From Paracoccus aminophilus JCM 7686 (GTDB lineage: Bacteria > Pseudomonadota > Alphaproteobacteria > Rhodobacterales > Rhodobacteraceae), in assembly GCF_000444995.1 (NCBI RefSeq), contig NC_022043.1:124001-188000 (forward strand): a stretch of 64,000 nt of DNA. The letters run 5' to 3'. A program made the translations under genes and the position numbers. Positions 17,114 to 25,475 of this stretch are shown piece by piece. The notes below the pieces were generated by a model. It ran no database searches. It saw nothing but the letters and a program-made list of their open reading frames with translations, and had not been told where the DNA came from. The number at the start of each line of letters is the position of its first letter. Position 1 is the stretch's first letter.

Positions 17114-17860
17114 TCAGGCTCCCTTGTTGAAATGGTCGATCAGTTGGGTCGATCCGGCATGCAGCAGGACCCCCACCCCGGCGAGCGCGAGGACACCGAC
17201 GAGGGTGATATCCATGCGGAACTGATCGCGGGCATTGGCGATATAGCTGCCAAGGCCGCGCCCGTTGCCGATCGCATATTCCGCGCCGACTGTCCCGATC
17301 CAGGACGAGAGCGCGGCGATCTGCACGCCGGTCGCGATCGAGGGCAATGCCGCGGGCAGATAAAGCGCGGTGATCTGGCGGCGGCGCGAGAGGTTGAGGA
17401 CCGCGACGACCTCGCACAGGTTTCGCGGCACATTGCGCACGCCCTGCTCGGTCGCGAAGACCATCGGAAAGAAGGTCGCCAGCGCGATGAAGACGATCTT
17501 GGCGCTTTCCGAACTGCCAAACCACAAAGTCAGCAGCGGGATCCAGGCGAAAAGCGCCACCTGACGGAAGGCGTTGATCGTCGGCGAAAGCGCCGCGCCA
17601 AGCGGTCGGATCAGCCCGAGCCCAAGACCAAGCGCCAGCCCGGCCGCGCCTCCGATCAGCCCGCCCGCGACAAGGCGCAGGAGGCTCGCGCCCAGCCCCG
17701 CCCAGATCTGGCGTCCGTCGGGATCGCTGAAGGGCACCCGCAGCACATCGAGCGGCGAGACCGCCATCGGCCCGTTCAGCGCGCCGCCCGCCGATGCAGC
17801 GGCCCACAGCGCGACGAGGCCCGCAGGCAGAACAAGGCCCTTGAGGGTCAGCTCAGACAT
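17114..17860 (-). CDS. ABC importer permease (SsuC/TauC type), second of two
   Basis: 248 residues, about six membrane segments. The ATPase-coupling EAA-like loop is visible around RNLCEVVAVLNLSRRRQITALYLPAALPSIATG (short form: LPAALPSIATG). The gene overlaps the upstream permease by 8 bases. Sequence differs clearly from its partner, so the two are not a recent duplication. Confidence 0.9.
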   Translation of the reverse strand: MSELTLKGLVLPAGLVALWAAASAGGALNGPMAVSPLDVLRVPFSDPDGRQIWAGLGASLLRLVAGGLIGGAAGLALGLGLGLIRPLGAALSPTINAFRQVALFAWIPLLTLWFGSSESAKIVFIALATFFPMVFATEQGVRNVPRNLCEVVAVLNLSRRRQITALYLPAALPSIATGVQIAALSSWIGTVGAEYAIGNGRGLGSYIANARDQFRMDITLVGVLALAGVGVLLHAGSTQLIDHFNKGA

Positions 17861-18680
17861 CTTCGCCCATCCTTGCCCGCAAAGCCCGCTCGGTCAGCCG
17901 GAGCAGCTGGTCCAATGCGACGCCGCTGACGCCGACCACGATCATGCCGACCAGCACCATATCCATCTGAAAGAGGCTGCGGCCCCAGATCATCAGATAG
18001 CCAATGCCCTCGGTCGCCGCGAGCATCTCGCAGGTCACCAGCGAGACGAAGGCTTGCCCCGAGGCCAGCCGCAGCCCGCCAAAGACCATGGGCACCATCG
18101 CAGGCAGCCGGATGCGCAAAAAGCGCGCGCGGGCCGAAAGCCCCAGCACATCGCCAAGCTCGGCAAATTCACGCGGCACCGCGCGCCAAGCGTCGCGCGT
18201 GGCAATGGTCATCGGCACGAAACAGGCTTTGGTCAGGATGATGATCTTGAGCATCTCGTCGATGCCGACCAAGAGGATCAGCACCGGGATCCAGCCAAGC
18301 GCCGGCACGGCCGCAATCGCGCGGAAACTCGGGCCAAGCCACTCTTCGGCCTGACGCGAGGCCCCGAGCAGAATGCCAAAGAGAAAGCCCAAAGCACCCC
18401 CGACAACCAGCCCGATCGCCAGCCGCCAGGCGCTGATCCTTATCGCGGCGGTTAGTTCGCCGTCCCGGGCCAGCTCGATGAAGGTCTGGATCACCCGGGC
18501 GGGCGCGGGCAGGATCTGCGGCGCGACAAGGCCAGAGCTCGCCGCGCCCTGCCACAGGACCAGAAGTCCGACCGGGGCCAGCGCGGCCAAGGGCAGCGCG
18601 CGGAAGGTGCCCCGAAGCCGCGACGGCATACGGGCGGTCCAACCGCCCGATGCCTGTCCAGTTTGCGCGATGAGGCTCAT
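17853..18680 (-). CDS. ABC importer permease (SsuC/TauC type), first of two
   Basis: 275 residues from ATG 18680, chosen over an in-frame ATG at 18773 because GTGAGG lies nine bases upstream and the longer form would overlap the substrate-binding gene. About six membrane segments follow a short cytoplasmic N-terminus; the coupling loop is DVLGLSARARFLRIRLPAMVPM in part. Located 10 bases after the binding-protein gene. Confidence 0.88.
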   Translation of the reverse strand: MSLIAQTGQASGGWTARMPSRLRGTFRALPLAALAPVGLLVLWQGAASSGLVAPQILPAPARVIQTFIELARDGELTAAIRISAWRLAIGLVVGGALGFLFGILLGASRQAEEWLGPSFRAIAAVPALGWIPVLILLVGIDEMLKIIILTKACFVPMTIATRDAWRAVPREFAELGDVLGLSARARFLRIRLPAMVPMVFGGLRLASGQAFVSLVTCEMLAATEGIGYLMIWGRSLFQMDMVLVGMIVVGVSGVALDQLLRLTERALRARMGEDV

Positions 18681-18690
18681 TGCGGTTGCC

Positions 18691-19737
18691 TCACTTGGCC
18701 TTCGGGCCGTCGCGCTCGGGCCAGAGCTTGTCGAGCCCGGTGGTCGCAAGCGCTTTGTCAAGGAAGCTCGCATCGGTCCAGGCGGTCAGATCGGGCGCCT
18801 TGCGGACCAGCTTCTGCTCGGTCGCAAAGGCCAGCGCGCTTTCATAGCGGTGCCGGAACGCCCCATCGAGACGCGGATTATAGGCCAGCTCGAAATTCGT
18901 ATCGGCATTGGCCTTGGCGAGCAGCGCGACCGGGGTTCCGGCGCGGCTCCAGATCTGGAAGACCTCATCGCGGTTGGCCGGATCAGAGACCCAGGCGGCG
19001 GCGCGAACATAACCCTCGACCACCTTTTGCGTGGCATCGGGATAGGCGTCACGGAACGCGCGCGAGACGAGGAAGCCGCCAAAGCCGTTCACCGATGTAT
19101 CGTCGCGCGCCGAGCTGAAGATCACCTTCGCCACACCCTTTTCCTCAAGCGGCAGCAGGAATTCCGCCCCGAAGACCGCGTCAACGCTGCCCGCAGTGAT
19201 CGCGGCCAGCTGATCGGCGTTCTTGAGATCGACCAGCGTGAAATCCTCGGGATTGACCCCGGCGTGTTTGAGCGCCTCAAGCGCCGACCAATGGATGATC
19301 GTGGCCTTTTGCAGCGCGACTTTCTTGCCCTTGAGATCGGCGAGCTTCTCGATCCCCGACCCCGGCCGGGCCACGGCAAAGACCGTCGTGCCCTGGGTCG
19401 AGGCAAGGATCAGCGTATCAAGCCCGCCCGCCTCGCCGACGATGTTCGGCACGGCGCCGTAAGAGGCGAAATCGATCTGTTTATTGGCAAAAGCCTCGTT
19501 GATCGCGGGGCCGGTGCCGGTGAAATAGGTCCATTCCAGCGTCACGCCGGTGTCCTTGAACTCGTCGGCGATAAAGCCCTTGGCATCGGCGACCGCTTGC
19601 AGACCAACCCCGAACGGCGTGCCGAAGCCAAAGCCGACATCACCAAGGCGGATCGTCTTCGGATATTCCTCTGCGGCGGCGGCGCTCAGGGAAAACGCGG
19701 CGGCGACCGAGGCCATGACGATAAATTTGCGAAGCAT
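18691..19737 (-). CDS. Periplasmic substrate-binding protein (SsuA/TauA/NrtA type)
   Basis: 348 residues from ATG 19737, which has GGAG six bases upstream; an ATG 18 bases earlier lacks this. Signal peptide LRKFIVMASVAAAFSLSAAAA. The mature protein begins IRLGDVGFGFGTPFG and has the NMT1/SBP_bac_3-like segments FANKQIDFASYGAVPNIV and LADLKGKKVALQKAT typical of sulfonate, taurine and nitrate binding proteins. First gene of an operon of binding protein, two permeases, ATPase, ferredoxin and flavoprotein. The ligand is not deducible. Confidence 0.9.
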   Translation of the reverse strand: MLRKFIVMASVAAAFSLSAAAAEEYPKTIRLGDVGFGFGTPFGVGLQAVADAKGFIADEFKDTGVTLEWTYFTGTGPAINEAFANKQIDFASYGAVPNIVGEAGGLDTLILASTQGTTVFAVARPGSGIEKLADLKGKKVALQKATIIHWSALEALKHAGVNPEDFTLVDLKNADQLAAITAGSVDAVFGAEFLLPLEEKGVAKVIFSSARDDTSVNGFGGFLVSRAFRDAYPDATQKVVEGYVRAAAWVSDPANRDEVFQIWSRAGTPVALLAKANADTNFELAYNPRLDGAFRHRYESALAFATEQKLVRKAPDLTAWTDASFLDKALATTGLDKLWPERDGPKAK

Positions 19738-19784
19738 GTTCACTCCAGGAAACATTGTCTTTCGCTATATAGACGACATCATAG

Positions 19785-19799
19785 ATTGATTTTATCAAT
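19785..19799 (-). promoter_or_regulatory. LysR-type operator upstream of the ABC/flavoprotein operon
   Basis: ATTGAT (19785-19790), TTT, ATCAAT (19793... in full 19794-19799 ATCAAT counted with the spacer at 19791-19793) form a perfect palindrome containing T-N11-A, the LysR recognition pattern (ATT-N9-AAT). On the minus strand a TATGAT -10-like hexamer follows immediately, so the box sits at a promoter about 50 bases before the binding-protein ATG. A LysR gene lies directly upstream. Confidence 0.45.
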
Positions 19800-19976
19800 G
19801 ATTAACTGTGAAGGCGTCCCAGTTTGACCGAAACCCGTTGAACGCGTCGGCAGAGGCAGGAGAATTTCTCTGGTTCTACCGCGCGTGGGAGAAGCTTTCT
19901 CTTCGCCCAGAACTCGCAGGTCCGGCGGGAACAGAGCGCCTCGTCGGTTCCCGTTAAGGCTGAGTCGGAGCCGGTC

Positions 19977-20843
19977 TCAGAGCGCGAGATGCTGCGCGCA
20001 CCACTCCCAAACCGCCTGAGCCGCCTTGCGCGGGGTCGCGCTGCGCTTGCGCAGAAGGATGTAATCCGGCCCGATGACGCGGCAGCGGTCCATGACCTGA
20101 ACCAGCCGCCCGGCGGCAAGATCTCCGACCACGAAGGCGCGGCAGGCCAAAGCGACCCCCTGCCCGGCCATCGCCGCATCGAGCGCCAGAGCGGTCTGGT
20201 TAAAGGTCGCGCCGCCAACCGGGCCGGGGCTGTCCAGAAAGGCGCGCCAATTGTCATGCGCATCCTTGAGCAAGGGCAATGCCCGCAGATCCTCGACGGA
20301 AAGCGGCAGATCTCGGCCGCTGACCAGATGCGGGCTCGCGACCGCGATCAGCTCTTGGCGGAACAGCAGGCGGGTTTCAAAGCTGGCCGGTAAGGGCGCA
20401 CGCGTCTGACGCACGGCAAGATCGACCTGATCGCGGTCGAAATCCGACAAGGCTTCGGTTGCGATGGTGCGCAGCTCGATCCCCGGCAATTCGGCGCTGA
20501 ACTCGGCAAGTTTCGGGATCAGCAGCCGCGCCGCGACCGTGGGCGTCACGCTGATCGTCACCTGCTCGGGCCGCGCCAGCAGCCGCGCAGTCGCCTCGGT
20601 CATCCCGTCGAAGGCCCGGCTGATCTCGGCCAGATAGCTGGCCCCCGCGGCTGTCAGAGCCAAACCGCGCGGCTGGCGGAGGAACAGGCTCTGGCCGAGG
20701 TGGTCCTCCAAAAGCCGGACCTGCTGCGCGATGGCTCCTTGCGAGACGCCAAGCTCTTCCGCCGCGAGACGGAAGTTCAGCCGCCGCCCCGAAACTTCAA
20801 AGGCGCGCAGGGCGTTGAGCGGAGGAAGGTTGCGACGCGACAT
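19977..20843 (-). CDS. LysR-family transcriptional regulator, GcvA-like
   Basis: 288 residues from ATG 20843 (ATG 20855 is the alternative). N-terminal winged helix: LPPLNALRAFEVSGRRLNFRLAAEELGVSQGAIAQQVRLLE (in part LNALRAFE, VSQGAIAQQV), the GcvA-type signature. The C-terminal effector domain starts near VTISVTPTVAARLLIPKL. It is transcribed toward the ABC/flavoprotein operon and divergently from the SDR gene 103 bases away, so it may control either; the palindrome at 19785-19799 favours the operon. Confidence 0.9.
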   Translation of the reverse strand: MSRRNLPPLNALRAFEVSGRRLNFRLAAEELGVSQGAIAQQVRLLEDHLGQSLFLRQPRGLALTAAGASYLAEISRAFDGMTEATARLLARPEQVTISVTPTVAARLLIPKLAEFSAELPGIELRTIATEALSDFDRDQVDLAVRQTRAPLPASFETRLLFRQELIAVASPHLVSGRDLPLSVEDLRALPLLKDAHDNWRAFLDSPGPVGGATFNQTALALDAAMAGQGVALACRAFVVGDLAAGRLVQVMDRCRVIGPDYILLRKRSATPRKAAQAVWEWCAQHLAL

Positions 20844-20946
20844 CACCAAGACCATAGATTCTCTACAGTCTGGCACCATTCCTTCTGGCGCGAAAGAGCG
20901 AAGCGAATCGTGTAGACCGATCCTCAGACAACGAAGGGAGATCAGC

Positions 20947-21645
20947 ATGGCAAAAGTTGCTCTTATCACCGCAGGCGGGTCCGGCATGGGCGCCGCAGCC
21001 GCGCGCAAACTGGCGGAGGACGGTTACCATGTCGCGGTCCTGTCCTCTTCGGGCAAGGGCGAGGCTTTGGCCCATGAGCTTGGCGCCATCGGCGTGACCG
21101 GCTCGAACCAGTCGCAAGATGATCTCAAGCGGCTCGTCGATCTGGCACTGGAAAAATGGGGTCGGATCGACGCGTTGGTGAATTCCGCCGGACACGGCCC
21201 GCGCGCGCCGCTACTCGAGATCACCGACGAGGACTGGCATCGCGGCATGGAGGTCTATTTCCTCAGCGCCGTGCGTCCGATCCGCTTGGTAACGCCGATC
21301 TTCGAGGCGCAGGGAAAAGGCGCCATCGTCAACATCTCGACGGCCTGGGTCACGCAGCCCTCGGCGCTTTTCCCGACTTCGGCGGCGTTCCGGGCGAGCC
21401 TTGGCACCTTCACCAAGATCTATGCCGACGAATATGCCGCGAAAAACATCCGCATCAACAATGTCCTGCCCGGCTGGATCGACAGCCTGCCCGCGACCGG
21501 CGAGCGGCGCGACAGCGTGCCGATGCAGCGCTACGGCACCGCCGATGAAGTCGCGGGCACCATCGCGTTCCTTCTGTCGGATGCCGCCGGATATATCACC
21601 GGCCAAAACCTGCGCGTCGACGGCGGGTTGATCCGCTCAGCCTAA
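20947..21645 (+). CDS. SDR-fold protein lacking the YxxxK catalytic motif
   Basis: 232 residues from ATG 20947 with AGGGAG seven bases upstream. The NAD(P) motif is altered but recognisable (TAGGSGMGAAAA), NSAGHG matches the NNAG motif, and Ser131 is kept in NISTAW. At the place of YxxxK the sequence reads SAAFR (residues 145-149), followed by ASLGTFTK, so the catalytic Tyr and Lys are replaced by Ser and Arg. The rest, including NNVLPGW and the C-terminal YITGQNLRVDGG, is normal. The protein may bind nucleotide without classical SDR catalysis. Divergent from the LysR gene. Confidence 0.88.
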   Translation: MAKVALITAGGSGMGAAAARKLAEDGYHVAVLSSSGKGEALAHELGAIGVTGSNQSQDDLKRLVDLALEKWGRIDALVNSAGHGPRAPLLEITDEDWHRGMEVYFLSAVRPIRLVTPIFEAQGKGAIVNISTAWVTQPSALFPTSAAFRASLGTFTKIYADEYAAKNIRINNVLPGWIDSLPATGERRDSVPMQRYGTADEVAGTIAFLLSDAAGYITGQNLRVDGGLIRSA

Positions 21646-21672
21646 GAACCATCTGAAATCATAGGAAAAACG

Positions 21673-21693
21673 CCCTTCCCTTTTGGGGAAGGG
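21673..21693 (+). terminator. Hairpin between SDR and EamA genes
   Basis: CCCTTCCC (21673-21680) and GGGAAGGG (21686-21693) pair perfectly around a 5-base loop. No T-run follows, so it may attenuate or protect the message rather than end it. Confidence 0.45.
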
Positions 21694-21723
21694 GTGGCTC
21701 CGCATGTCTGAAAGCTTCCGCAT

Positions 21724-22623
21724 ATGTCACCCGCGACTGTGGCGCTCGCCGCGCTTGGCCTCATTTGGGGCAGCAATTTTATCTATATGAAATGGGCGAC
21801 CGCGCTGATTTCGCCGATGCAGGTCGTGTTCCTGCGCGTGCTCTTCGGCTTCCTGCCGCTGGCGCTGGTGGCTTGGCGCACCGGAGCGATCACCCGCAGC
21901 CAACTGCGCCACCTGCCCCATTTCGCAGTCATGTCGGTGCTTGCCACGAGCTTCTATTACTACGGCTTCGTCGCGGGCACGGCGCTCTTGCCGACGAGCA
22001 TTGCCGGTCTGCTCAGCGGCGCGATCCCGATCTTCACTTTTCTCGCGACGCTGTTGTTTCTGCGCGAAGATCCCCCGACGCGGCGCATGGCTTTGGGGAT
22101 CGCTTTGGGCTTTCTCGGCATCATCCTCAGCGCGCGGCCCTGGCAGGGTTACGCCTCTGTCTCGTGGCAGGGCGTGGCTTGGATGCTCGGCGGAACGCTG
22201 AGCGTCGGCGGCTCGTTCGTTTATTCCCGCCGCTTCCTCTCGCCACTGCAGTTGCCGCCGCTGGCGCTTGCGACATGGCAGACGGGCCTGGCCAGTGTGA
22301 CGCTGTTCGCGCTGACCGATCTGACTGGAATCGGGGCGCTCGGCACGGATCCTCATGCTTTAATTGGCGTCGTGCTTGGCTTGGGCGTGTTGGGGACCGG
22401 GCTGGCCTTCCTGATTTACTATTTCATCATCGACCGGCTTGGCCCGGTGACGGCAGCGGGGGCGACCTATATCGCGCCGGTCGTGGCCGTGGTCATCGGT
22501 GCGCTGGTCGGAGAGCCTATCGGCGCGGTCGAGATCATCTCTCTTGGGCTCATCCTCGGCGGCGTGCTGCTTTTGCAAACCGGGCAGAGCCAGCCTCACC
22601 CCAAGAGGCGCGTATCCGCGTAA
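21724..22623 (+). CDS. EamA/DMT-family transporter
   Basis: 299 residues with ten hydrophobic segments forming two EamA repeats (first starts ALAALGLIWGSNFIYMKW, second ARPWQGYASVSWQGVAWML). Members export or import small metabolites across the inner membrane; the substrate is unknown. It follows the SDR gene by 78 bases with a hairpin between. Its last 28 bases overlap the convergent hydrolase gene. Confidence 0.88.
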   Translation: MSPATVALAALGLIWGSNFIYMKWATALISPMQVVFLRVLFGFLPLALVAWRTGAITRSQLRHLPHFAVMSVLATSFYYYGFVAGTALLPTSIAGLLSGAIPIFTFLATLLFLREDPPTRRMALGIALGFLGIILSARPWQGYASVSWQGVAWMLGGTLSVGGSFVYSRRFLSPLQLPPLALATWQTGLASVTLFALTDLTGIGALGTDPHALIGVVLGLGVLGTGLAFLIYYFIIDRLGPVTAAGATYIAPVVAVVIGALVGEPIGAVEIISLGLILGGVLLLQTGQSQPHPKRRVSA

Positions 22624-23525
22624 CTCCGGGGCTCGGGTGCGGCGGCAAAAACCACGCGGTCCGGCCAGGGATTGCGGCCCTCGCGCAGCCAGAGCAGCGT
22701 TTCCTGCCAGAACCCCGCCTCATGGCTGCTGTGGAAAAGCTGGAAATGCCCGATGCTTTGGCGCCCGAAATCGGCGGGATCAAGGCGGACCGCCCGGCGC
22801 GCCGCACCCCGGTAATAGCCGAGCGCGCGACGCACGGCGGGCAAGGTTCCAAACTCGTCATCCGACATGATGACCGCCAGAATTTCGGCCCGCACCGCCG
22901 CCATCCGGGCGAGAACATCCGGCCGTGTCGCGGCGGGATGGCTCAGTTCAAAACGTGGACGGCGGAAGGCCCATTCATAGGCGACCCCGGCCGGAAGATC
23001 TTCGAGCCAGCCCAGACGCTTGCCCGGAAAATAGCCGCAAAGCGCGGTCAGTGCGGGCATCACCAGATGCCATTTGAGCCAGAGCGTTGCCCGGCAGCGC
23101 GGCGCATAATCGCCCGGCCAAGCATATTGCGCGCCAACCGTCAGCATCCGGTCGATCTGATCGGAGCCAGCGGCAAGACCGGGCAGAAAGCCGCCAATGC
23201 TGTGGCCAACCACCGACAAAAGCCCCGCGCCCGGCCGCTCGACCATGAAGCGCAGGGCGGCGGCGAAGTCTTTTTCGCCCCAGTCGCGCCAGAGATAGCC
23301 CGAGCCGCGCAACCGCTCCGGACGCGAAAGGCCGATGCCGCGATAATCCCAGGTCAGCACCTCGAAGCCATGCTTCGCCAGAAAGGCGGCATAGCGATGG
23401 TAATAGCGCGCAGCGACCCCGGTCGCCGCATTGATGATCAAACGCCCGGCGCTTGGGCGGCGCGTTTCCCACAAATGGCCATGCAACCGCACGCCATCCG
23501 CACATTCCAAAACCACCGGACGCAT
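22596..23525 (-). CDS. Alpha/beta hydrolase, COG4757-like
   Basis: 309 residues if started at ATG 23525 (GGGGTG nine bases upstream); in-frame ATGs at 23558 and 23570 would add up to 15 residues. The fold signature is clear: LIINAATGVAARYYHRYAAFLAKHG and LTWDYRGIGLSRP, then the nucleophile elbow GHSIGGFLPG. These match COG4757 predicted hydrolases. Convergent with the EamA gene and divergent from the TetR gene, which probably regulates it. Substrate unknown. Confidence 0.85.
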   Translation of the reverse strand: MRPVVLECADGVRLHGHLWETRRPSAGRLIINAATGVAARYYHRYAAFLAKHGFEVLTWDYRGIGLSRPERLRGSGYLWRDWGEKDFAAALRFMVERPGAGLLSVVGHSIGGFLPGLAAGSDQIDRMLTVGAQYAWPGDYAPRCRATLWLKWHLVMPALTALCGYFPGKRLGWLEDLPAGVAYEWAFRRPRFELSHPAATRPDVLARMAAVRAEILAVIMSDDEFGTLPAVRRALGYYRGAARRAVRLDPADFGRQSIGHFQLFHSSHEAGFWQETLLWLREGRNPWPDRVVFAAAPEPRSYADTRLLG

Positions 23526-23588
23526 CAGACGGGCACCCCATAAAACCCTTGTTTTCATAGGGCGTAGCATAGCAGCCCGGCCAGTTGA

Positions 23589-23610
23589 GTATATTCACTG
23601 GTCAGTATAC
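23589..23610. promoter_or_regulatory. Candidate TetR operator in the hydrolase/TetR divergent promoter
   Basis: GTATA (23589-23593) and TATAC (23606-23610) are inverted copies, and the centre contains ACTGGTCAGT (23597-23606), itself an inverted repeat ACTG-GT-CAGT. The element ends nine bases before the TetR start codon, a position suited to autorepression. Confidence 0.45.
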
Positions 23611-23618
23611 ATTGAGCC

Positions 23619-24230
23619 ATGGACAAGGCCCCGCCCCCCAGCTCGACCCGCGACCGTCTGCTGCAATCCGCAGGCGCGCTCTTTTATGCCCAAGGCATCC
23701 GCGAGATCAGCATGGATGCGATTGCCGAAGCGGCGGGGGTGACCAAGCGCACGCTGTATTATCATTTCCGCAGCAAGGACGATCTGATCGCGGCCTGGCT
23801 TGAAATGCGCGACCAGCCCAATCTCGCGGCCTTTCAGCATTGGTTCGCCAAGGCGGAGGGCGCGGTGCCCGAAAAGATCCGCGCGATTTTCGACCATCTC
23901 GCACGATCCGCGCGCCGCCGCAGCTGGCAGGGCTGCGGCTTTCTGCGGGCCTCGGTCGAGCTCGTCAATCTGCCGGGCCATCCGGCGGTGGTCGCGGGGC
24001 GGCTTCACAAGAAGCGGGTCGAGCATTGGCTGGAAACCGAGCTCGCCGCCGTCGCGGGGGTCGAGGCGCCGCAGCTTGCCCGACAGATCATCCTGCTCCT
24101 CGATGGCGCCTTTGCGGTCGTGCTGCTTCATCGCGATCCCGCCTATTTCGAAACCGCCGGAGAGGCCGCCGCGACCCTCATCCGCTCCACCGCCCATAAC
24201 CGTCAGGGCGACGCACGCGAGAACAGATAA
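23619..24230 (+). CDS. TetR/AcrR-family transcriptional regulator
   Basis: 203 residues. The helix-turn-helix is IREISMDAIAEAAGVTKRTLYYHFRSKDDLI (in part VTKRTLYYHFRSKDDL, residues 45-60). The C-terminal ligand domain has a single cysteine (WQGCGFLRA), as in many TetR proteins that sense small organics. It is divergent from the alpha/beta hydrolase gene, the usual arrangement for a local repressor, with an inverted-repeat element between them. Confidence 0.92.
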   Translation: MDKAPPPSSTRDRLLQSAGALFYAQGIREISMDAIAEAAGVTKRTLYYHFRSKDDLIAAWLEMRDQPNLAAFQHWFAKAEGAVPEKIRAIFDHLARSARRRSWQGCGFLRASVELVNLPGHPAVVAGRLHKKRVEHWLETELAAVAGVEAPQLARQIILLLDGAFAVVLLHRDPAYFETAGEAAATLIRSTAHNRQGDARENR

Positions 24231-24378
24231 CCTCGCGTCAAAACCCGGCTGATCCGCATATTTTTCCTTTTTGTGCGATAGGTGTAGGGAAGACGCATTA
24301 ATATTGCCCCGCCCCCCCGCTTTCGGTAGTCAGGCACGACAGAATCGTTCGCTGCCTTGCAGCAAGGGATTGCGGTGA

Positions 24379-24396
24379 CTGTCATGCAACTGACAG
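24379..24396 (+). promoter_or_regulatory. Inverted repeat in the nadA leader
   Basis: CTGTCA (24379-24384) and TGACAG (24391-24396) are exact reverse complements with a 6-base loop, ending 14 bases before the GGAGG that precedes nadA. It could be a repressor site for NAD-pathway control or a short leader hairpin. No known NAD riboswitch was recognised. Confidence 0.4.
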
Positions 24397-24419
24397 GCAG
24401 ACGGACCGGAGGAGGCCAT

Positions 24420-25472
24420 ATGCTTGATCTGACGAATATTCGCGATGAGCTGCGCGCCCATTACGATCTCGCCCCGTCGATGGAGCTGGCACAGTCGATG
24501 TCAGAGATCCATGCGCGGATGGGCCGGGTCATGCCGATGATCGATTGGGCCGTTCATGCGCCCTATGTCGCGGCGATCAACAAGCTCAAGCGCGAGCGCA
24601 ATGCCGTCATTCTGGCGCATAACTACATGACGCCGCAGATCTATCACGGCATTGCCGATGTCGTGGGCGACAGCCTGCAACTCGCGATCAAGGCGACCGA
24701 GGTCGAGGCCGAGGTCATCGTGCAATGCGGCGTGCATTTCATGGCCGAGACCTCGAAGATCCTCAATCCGGCCAAAACCGTGCTGATGCCGGATATGGAG
24801 GCTGGCTGTTCGCTCGCGGAAAGCATCACCGCCGAGGGCATTGCCCAGATGCGCGCGATGTATCCCGGCGCGCCGGTGGTCAGCTATGTCAACACCACCG
24901 CCGAGGTGAAAGCCGCCTCGGACATCTGCTGCACCTCGGCCAATGCCGCCCAGATCGTCGCTGCGATGGAAAGTGACACCGTCATTATGACGCCGGACAA
25001 ATGGCTGGCGCAGAATGTCGCCAATCAGGTGCCGCAAAAGCGCGTGGTCTGGTGGGACGGGGCCTGCATCGTCCACGAGCAGTTCACGGCCCAGGATCTG
25101 CGCGATTTCCGCGACTGGAACCCGGGGCTGAAGATCATCGCCCATCCCGAATGTCCGCCTGACGTCGTGGCAGAGGCCGATTACGCCGGCTCGACCGCGA
25201 ATATCCAAAGCTGGGTCGAGACCGAGCGTCCGAAGCAGGTGATGCTGGTCACGGAGTGTTCGATGGCCTCGAATATTTCGGACAGCCTGCCCGATGTCGA
25301 ATTCCTCGGCCCCTGCAATATGTGCCCCTATATGCAGAAGATCACGCTCGAAAAGGTGCTGTGGTCGCTGCATACGATGACCGGCGCAGTCGAGGTCGAT
25401 CCCGAGATCGCCGCCCCTGCGCGCCTCGCCGTCCAGCGGATGATTGATCTGTCCAAGCGTCTGGCGGGCTGA
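24420..25472 (+). CDS. nadA: Quinolinate synthase
   Basis: 350 residues from ATG 24420, preceded by GGAGGAGG. NadA condenses iminoaspartate with dihydroxyacetone phosphate to quinolinate using a [4Fe-4S] cluster. Visible features are RNAVILAHNYMTPQIY (substrate site), Cys103 in VQCGVHFMAET and the cysteines of LGPCNMCPYMQKI near the C-terminus, with a third in ICCTSAN, consistent with the three cluster ligands. First gene of an operon nadA-nadB-nadC-panB-panC, with three bases to nadB. Confidence 0.97.
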   Translation: MLDLTNIRDELRAHYDLAPSMELAQSMSEIHARMGRVMPMIDWAVHAPYVAAINKLKRERNAVILAHNYMTPQIYHGIADVVGDSLQLAIKATEVEAEVIVQCGVHFMAETSKILNPAKTVLMPDMEAGCSLAESITAEGIAQMRAMYPGAPVVSYVNTTAEVKAASDICCTSANAAQIVAAMESDTVIMTPDKWLAQNVANQVPQKRVVWWDGACIVHEQFTAQDLRDFRDWNPGLKIIAHPECPPDVVAEADYAGSTANIQSWVETERPKQVMLVTECSMASNISDSLPDVEFLGPCNMCPYMQKITLEKVLWSLHTMTGAVEVDPEIAAPARLAVQRMIDLSKRLAG

Positions 25473-25475
25473 GGC

